Assembly: GCA_029880855.1 (NCBI GenBank)
Contig: JAOUNS010000004.1
Span: forward strand, 240,723-304,722
DNA length: 64,000 nt
Direction of reading: 5' to 3'
Source: Gammaproteobacteria bacterium
GTDB taxonomy: Bacteria > Pseudomonadota > Gammaproteobacteria > UBA6429 > Thiohalophilaceae
The translations under genes and the position numbers were made by a program. Shown in pieces: positions 61,025-64,000 of the stretch. Position 1 is the stretch's first letter. Each line of letters begins with the position of its first letter. The notes beneath the pieces are model-generated. The model saw nothing but the letters and a program-made list of their open reading frames with translations, was not told the origin of the DNA and searched no databases.

Positions 61025-61741
61025 CTATCTGTAAAATTTTTCTATCCATTCATTCTTGATTAACGCAAAACTGGCACGGACATCATCGTGATCCCATCCT
61101 TCAGGAAGAAAAGCATTCATAATTTCGCCTGCCTGTATGGCAATTCTACCCAGCTCAGAAATCCCTGCTTCAAGGGTAGTTTCCTCCATGAATGGGCCTG
61201 TGACAATATCCCCACCTTTCTCTGGCTTCAGCATATGTTGCGAATGCATATTTGGATGTGCAGCAAGCTCTGAGAACATCTTATAGGCCTCTGCCCGTTT
61301 CATAGTATGAACTCCATCGCGCTCATCAAGAGCTTTTCTTACTGCCACCGGTGAAAATTCTTTGCGCTGCGTTTTTATATCTGCAAAACGCCAACGCTCA
61401 ATTGTTGTGTTATCGGTTTTGAATAAATCCATGAGGAAAACTGTTTCAAGTATGTCACGCATAACCAAGCCACCATTTTGATGATAGCCGGAAGACATGA
61501 GTGTCAGGCTAGCTCCGAATGCGTTGAACATCCTTATACTGAGCATCTTTACTACCTTAAAATCTTCATCATTGTCCGGATAATCTACTACGACCTTAGC
61601 TAAGCTCATTGCACGCTCAACGGCGCGAAGGTGTAATGATAATTTTGGCTTACTTTGTATTATCTCAATGGCCTTTTCTCGAAGAAAAAGCTCTTGTTTA
61701 TGAAGGCTATCAAGGTTATATGGAAAGCTAATCTTGGTCAT
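61025..61741 (-). CDS. hypothetical helical protein, 238 aa
   Basis: From ATG 61741 (longer frame to 61867 is repeat-derived). All-helical: LHLRAVERAMSLAKVVVDYPD, FGASLTLMSSGYHQNGGLVMRDILETVFLMDLF, then AAHPNMHSQHML. The GGLVMRDILE..FLMDLF pattern is reminiscent of DUF5677/HEPN-like proteins of defence islands, not certain. A weak ribosome site. Passenger of the IS3-type unit. Confidence 0.5.
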   Translation of the reverse strand: MTKISFPYNLDSLHKQELFLREKAIEIIQSKPKLSLHLRAVERAMSLAKVVVDYPDNDEDFKVVKMLSIRMFNAFGASLTLMSSGYHQNGGLVMRDILETVFLMDLFKTDNTTIERWRFADIKTQRKEFSPVAVRKALDERDGVHTMKRAEAYKMFSELAAHPNMHSQHMLKPEKGGDIVTGPFMEETTLEAGISELGRIAIQAGEIMNAFLPEGWDHDDVRASFALIKNEWIEKFYR

Positions 61742-61806
61742 GATGCTAAAGATTGTATATTTTCGTGGGCAGATTTGCACACCAAAAAACCATGGGTAGA
61801 ACACAA

Positions 61807-61849
61807 TTTTCTCTAATATTAGAAGATACTTGTATCTGACCCCGGTTTT
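61807..61849. repeat. GGGGTCAGATACAAG half-palindrome
   Basis: TTTTCTCTAATATTAGAAGATACTTG...CTGACCCCGGTTTT. It repeats 60960-61002 and matches one half of the 8141 palindrome. The two half-copies flank the 61025-61741 gene as direct repeats. Confidence 0.65.
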
Positions 61850-61868
61850 ATACGCCTTTAATATCATA

Positions 61869-62138
61869 TCATTCCAACCAAGCTTCCAACGTACTGATTT
61901 TCTCCCTCAATTCCACGATCTGACAGTGCAACTGCCTGATCCGGCGTCTCAAATCAGATAATTGATCACTGCCAATACCATCATCATTGGCAAGTGTCAG
62001 TTCAGTACAGGCATGGCGCAAGGCCAGGCCATGACGTTCAAGCATGGCCAATTCCTCGAAATAACCACCAAGCTCATTCCGAAGCCTTGCTCTTGATTTC
62101 GATGGATTTTTGATGGTTCTAGTCAATGGCATACACAT
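61869..62138 (-). CDS. small coiled-coil protein divergent from HTH gene
   Basis: 89 residues, helical, ending in a coiled coil (SDLRRRIRQLHCQIVELREKISTLEAWL), basic at the N-terminus. Its start lies next to the twin palindromes shared with the XRE-type gene at 62223, so it is probably regulated by it. Toxin, antitoxin or regulator partner; family unknown. Confidence 0.5.
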   Translation of the reverse strand: MCMPLTRTIKNPSKSRARLRNELGGYFEELAMLERHGLALRHACTELTLANDDGIGSDQLSDLRRRIRQLHCQIVELREKISTLEAWLE

Positions 62139-62144
62139 CCAAAT

Positions 62145-62160
62145 ACGCCAGGCTTGGCGT
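62145..62160. promoter_or_regulatory. operator 1 of divergent HTH pair
   Basis: ACGCCAGGCTTGGCGT, palindrome with one mismatch at the centre. Centre to centre with operator 2 is about 35 bases. Confidence 0.65.
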
Positions 62161-62179
62161 GTTTATTTGCAGTGCAATA

Positions 62180-62196
62180 TGCCAAGCTTGGCGGCA
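62180..62196. promoter_or_regulatory. operator 2 of divergent HTH pair
   Basis: TGCCAAGCTTGGCGGCA, containing the perfect palindrome GCCAAGCTTGGC. Same core as operator 1 (GCCARGCTTGGC). Confidence 0.65.
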
Positions 62197-62222
62197 TTAA
62201 TCAAGCAGGTTTTCAAATTAGT

Positions 62223-62471
62223 ATGCAGCGACCAGATCCGTCTTCTCGATACTTTAAGGAATATTCCAAATTCCAGGAAAAACTACGCATGAAAATTGTG
62301 GCTCTTCGGGAAGAGAGCCGATACACACAAGAAGATATGGCAGACTTTGAACTCTCTTTACGGCAATACCAGCGAATGGAACAAGATCCCTCCGCCATTG
62401 TTTCGCTTTGGCAAGTCTTCAAAATTGCCAAAGCTCATGGTCTCACCATTAATGATCTGTTGGATATTTAG
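62223..62471 (+). CDS. XRE-family helix-turn-helix regulator
   Basis: 82 residues from ATG 62223 (a longer frame would read through the operators). Helix-turn-helix MKIVALREESRYTQEDMADFELSLRQYQRMEQ, followed by LWQVFKIAKAHGLTINDLLDI, a short XRE/HTH_3 protein. Probably represses itself and the divergent 89-residue gene by binding the twin GCCARGCTTGGC sites. Confidence 0.72.
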   Translation: MQRPDPSSRYFKEYSKFQEKLRMKIVALREESRYTQEDMADFELSLRQYQRMEQDPSAIVSLWQVFKIAKAHGLTINDLLDI

Positions 62472-63036
62472 AAAACAAAAATTGCCTGCCACCCACCGTA
62501 CCTGGGTCCATTCGGCATTACAAACCAAATCGCCTCAGCGCGAGGGCAAATGGACCGAGTCGTTGGCCGTCTGTACGAAAAACAGGGGAAGAGAACAATT
62601 ATTTCTAATATAAGCCACTCAGAATATTAGAAGCGGTCTCAAAATGTCGCGAGCGCAGGTGATGCAAGGCAAATTGAACGAACAAAGTGGAGATTCATCA
62701 GATACTGTCCCCGGAATTTGAAGCTCGGCGAAGCATCTTTGAATACTTCGAGGTGTTTTATAACAGGCAACGCAGACATGCATCGTTGAACTACATGACA
62801 CCCGTCGAGTATGAAGAGAAATATGTCTGAATTAAACCGTCCATTTTATTGGGGCGCCTCAGAGGGATTATTTATTAACCACTTCACCCGACTGGTCAAA
62901 CTTTAATCCCTGCCTTTTATTATTTTAACTGCCTTGATATGAATGTTAATATTCCAGATAAAACCACTATTGATTCAGGTTTCTATCAATATTATGATGG
63001 GTGTCCGGATATCATCCAGTATAGTCAGGAAAGCCT
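62472..63036. other. decayed mobile DNA between HTH gene and 63037 gene
   Basis: Contains, in order: an unassigned 120-base stretch, part of the dispersed 110-bp repeat (about 62640-62690: GTCGCGAGCGCAGGTGATGC ...), the transposase remnant and IS right end, and a degenerate GAGGGATTATTT...TAATCCCTGCC palindrome (62862-62925). No intact gene. Confidence 0.55.
62711..62830 (+). pseudogene. C-terminal remnant of IS3-family transposase (OrfB)
   Basis: Frame ending at TGA 62828-62830 reads [36 protein letters not shown]: the well-known IS3/IS150 integrase tail (FxxIExFYNRxRRHSxLxYxSPxxYE). Everything N-terminal is gone. The stop codon overlaps the inverted-repeat end, as in complete elements. Confidence 0.85.
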
Positions 63037-63810
63037 ATGAAGTTATTATTCGCTATCATTGTACTTCTATTTGCATCAAATACGTACTGCAAAGAAAAGT
63101 TACAAGAATTAATACCTGTTCTGGAATTATATAATCACAAAACACTCGGTATTAAAAATGAGGCATATTGTCGAACCTTATTAAGTGATTTCAAAAATGG
63201 GAAAATATCCATCCGGAGCCCCAGAAAAGTTCTGTCACGAGATGAATTATTATTATCAAACGAATATTTTGGAAAATGTAATCCAAAAAGTTTCGTTCAA
63301 TACAGCAGCAGTGCAGGACACACAAAATATGTGACAACTCTGGATAAAATTGACAAAAAAGACAGTTACAAATTAAGCTGGAATCATGCGAATAGATACA
63401 TAATTTTCAATGGTGACATTGATCATGATGGAAATAAGGAGTACATATTATATGGCTCATGCATTCATAAGGACACACCTTCAGCAGATGAATCATACGA
63501 ACATGATGACTCATACGCATCAAAATGCAATATTACCTTTAGTAATATTCAAGCAATAAACACTTCTACCTGTAGACTGGACAGGTCAAACCAGGTATTT
63601 GATATTGACTCAAAGTATAATACCAGTGCATTTGTTGGTATATTCTCCAGAAACAACAAAGACTATTACTATGATGGACGATACGAGAAGCAGAGTAATT
63701 CCTATTACGTCAGGACTTTTAATTGGATAAAACGTAAACGAGGCTTGAAACCTGTAATCGGAGTTCAATGTTATTTTATGGCATATACTCCTGATCAGAA
63801 AATGAAATAA
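63037..63810 (+). CDS. hypothetical exported protein, 257 aa
   Basis: Signal peptide MKLLFAIIVLLFASNTYC with a possible lipobox-like Cys at 18 (TYCK), so periplasmic or weakly lipoprotein-like. The mature part is Lys/Asn/Tyr-rich and contains FNGDIDHDGNKEYILYG, an EF-hand/FG-GAP-like calcium loop, and six or more Cys. AT-rich. No family identified. Confidence 0.55.
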   Translation: MKLLFAIIVLLFASNTYCKEKLQELIPVLELYNHKTLGIKNEAYCRTLLSDFKNGKISIRSPRKVLSRDELLLSNEYFGKCNPKSFVQYSSSAGHTKYVTTLDKIDKKDSYKLSWNHANRYIIFNGDIDHDGNKEYILYGSCIHKDTPSADESYEHDDSYASKCNITFSNIQAINTSTCRLDRSNQVFDIDSKYNTSAFVGIFSRNNKDYYYDGRYEKQSNSYYVRTFNWIKRKRGLKPVIGVQCYFMAYTPDQKMK

Positions 63811-63881
63811 GGACCAATAGAATATAAATGCAAGAAGGTCAGACCACTTGAAACTTGCATCTTCAGGTAATCAGGTCAGAG

Positions 63882-64000
63882 TGAACTTCCCCCAGTTTAA
63901 CGGACACTCCAAATAAGAGACAATAGTCTCGAGGGGTGTTCAATGACAAAACGAAAACAATACAGCGCAGAGTTTAAACGGCAAGCTGTTGAATTGCTGG
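63882..64000 (+). mobile_element. IS3-family element, left end (continues past window)
   Basis: Starts with TGAACTTCCCCCAGTTTAAC and GGACAC, the counterpart of the orphan right end at 2861-2886. The transposase OrfA gene begins 61 bases inside. Confidence 0.8.
63943..64000 (+). CDS. IS3-family transposase OrfA, partial
   Basis: ATG 63943 behind GAGGGG; reads MTKRKQYSAEFKRQAVELL, the start of the IS3 OrfA helix-turn-helix domain (YSxEFKxxAVxL). Cut by the right edge. Confidence 0.85.
   Translation, partial: MTKRKQYSAEFKRQAVELL

Larger units (their letters stand above)
60862..62861 (+). mobile_element. IS3-type end pair enclosing passenger genes
   Basis: Left end TGAGCTTCTCCCAATAAAAC... (60862-60896) and right end ...TTTTATTGGGGCGCCTCA (62828-62861) are inverted repeats identical over about 26 of 27 inner bases. 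The last 37 codons of an IS3-family transposase abut the right end exactly as in an intact IS, but the rest of the transposase is gone and three unrelated small genes lie between the ends. Target duplication is not evident. Confidence 0.55.

Noticed and set aside
62472..62590. stretch encoding REGKWTESLAV-like sequence after the HTH gene
   Set aside because: Resembles the C-terminal tail seen on some Y1 transposases, but too short and without HUH motif to call.

Overview
The window looks like chromosomal DNA of a sulfur-oxidising, chemolithotrophic gammaproteobacterium. The evidence is a reverse dissimilatory set: ATP sulfurylase (sat), APS reductase with its membrane partner (aprMBA) and the cytoplasmic sulfite dehydrogenase soeABC. 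With these sit a B12-dependent ribonucleotide reductase and large PAS-rich sensor kinases. I saw no rRNA, tRNA or CRISPR array. A salt-adapted lineage is an inference from the 26.6-33.9 kb locus only.

Layout. 1-9.1 kb is AT-rich accessory DNA: a run of minus-strand genes for small exported or membrane-anchored proteins of unknown function, then a PIN-nuclease-like protein and a DUF4062 protein. The spacers are full of palindromic repeats. 9.2-13 kb holds a split class II ribonucleotide reductase with NrdR-box-like sites, with a 40-residue membrane protein between its two halves. 13.3-24.4 kb has a DegP-type protease and a signalling series: PhnD-like binding protein, giant hybrid kinase, second PAS kinase and a single-domain response regulator. 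24.5-26.6 kb carries a small conserved protein and sat. 26.6-33.9 kb is an AsnB / carbamoyltransferase-like / small protein / sodium symporter / amidohydrolase cluster with tight overlaps. 34-38.6 kb has PstS-like, HIT, DUF4279, TPR and SlyD-like genes. 38.8-48.1 kb has aprMBA (minus) divergent from soeABC (plus).

48.1-64 kb is accessory again and AT-rich in most of its genes. It includes a Tse2-like toxin candidate with a partner gene, a membrane PLD-like/PilZ protein and a REP-associated (Y1/RAYT) transposase inside its own inverted repeat. A 213-bp second copy of the soeC 3' end follows, then a type VI secretion cargo module (DUF2169, ketosynthase-like, PAAR-like DUF4150, DUF4123 and three unknown proteins) and a 5'-truncated OLD-like ATPase/TOPRIM gene. 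Last come an IS3-type end pair enclosing passenger genes and the start of another IS3-family element at the right edge.

How it works together. SoeABC can oxidise sulfite to sulfate directly on the cytoplasmic side of the membrane, while AprBA/AprM and Sat give the AMP-dependent route that yields ATP. The most novel candidate is the 26.6-33.9 kb cluster. Its ATCase-like enzyme keeps the carbamoyl-phosphate site but has lost the Arg/Gln pair that binds aspartate. It sits beside an amide-forming AsnB-family enzyme, an N-carbamoyl hydrolase, an isochorismatase-fold amidase and a Na+ symporter. I propose that it makes, imports or recycles a carbamoylated amino-acid amide, possibly the osmolyte N-alpha-carbamoyl-L-glutamine 1-amide. 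This is inference and untested.
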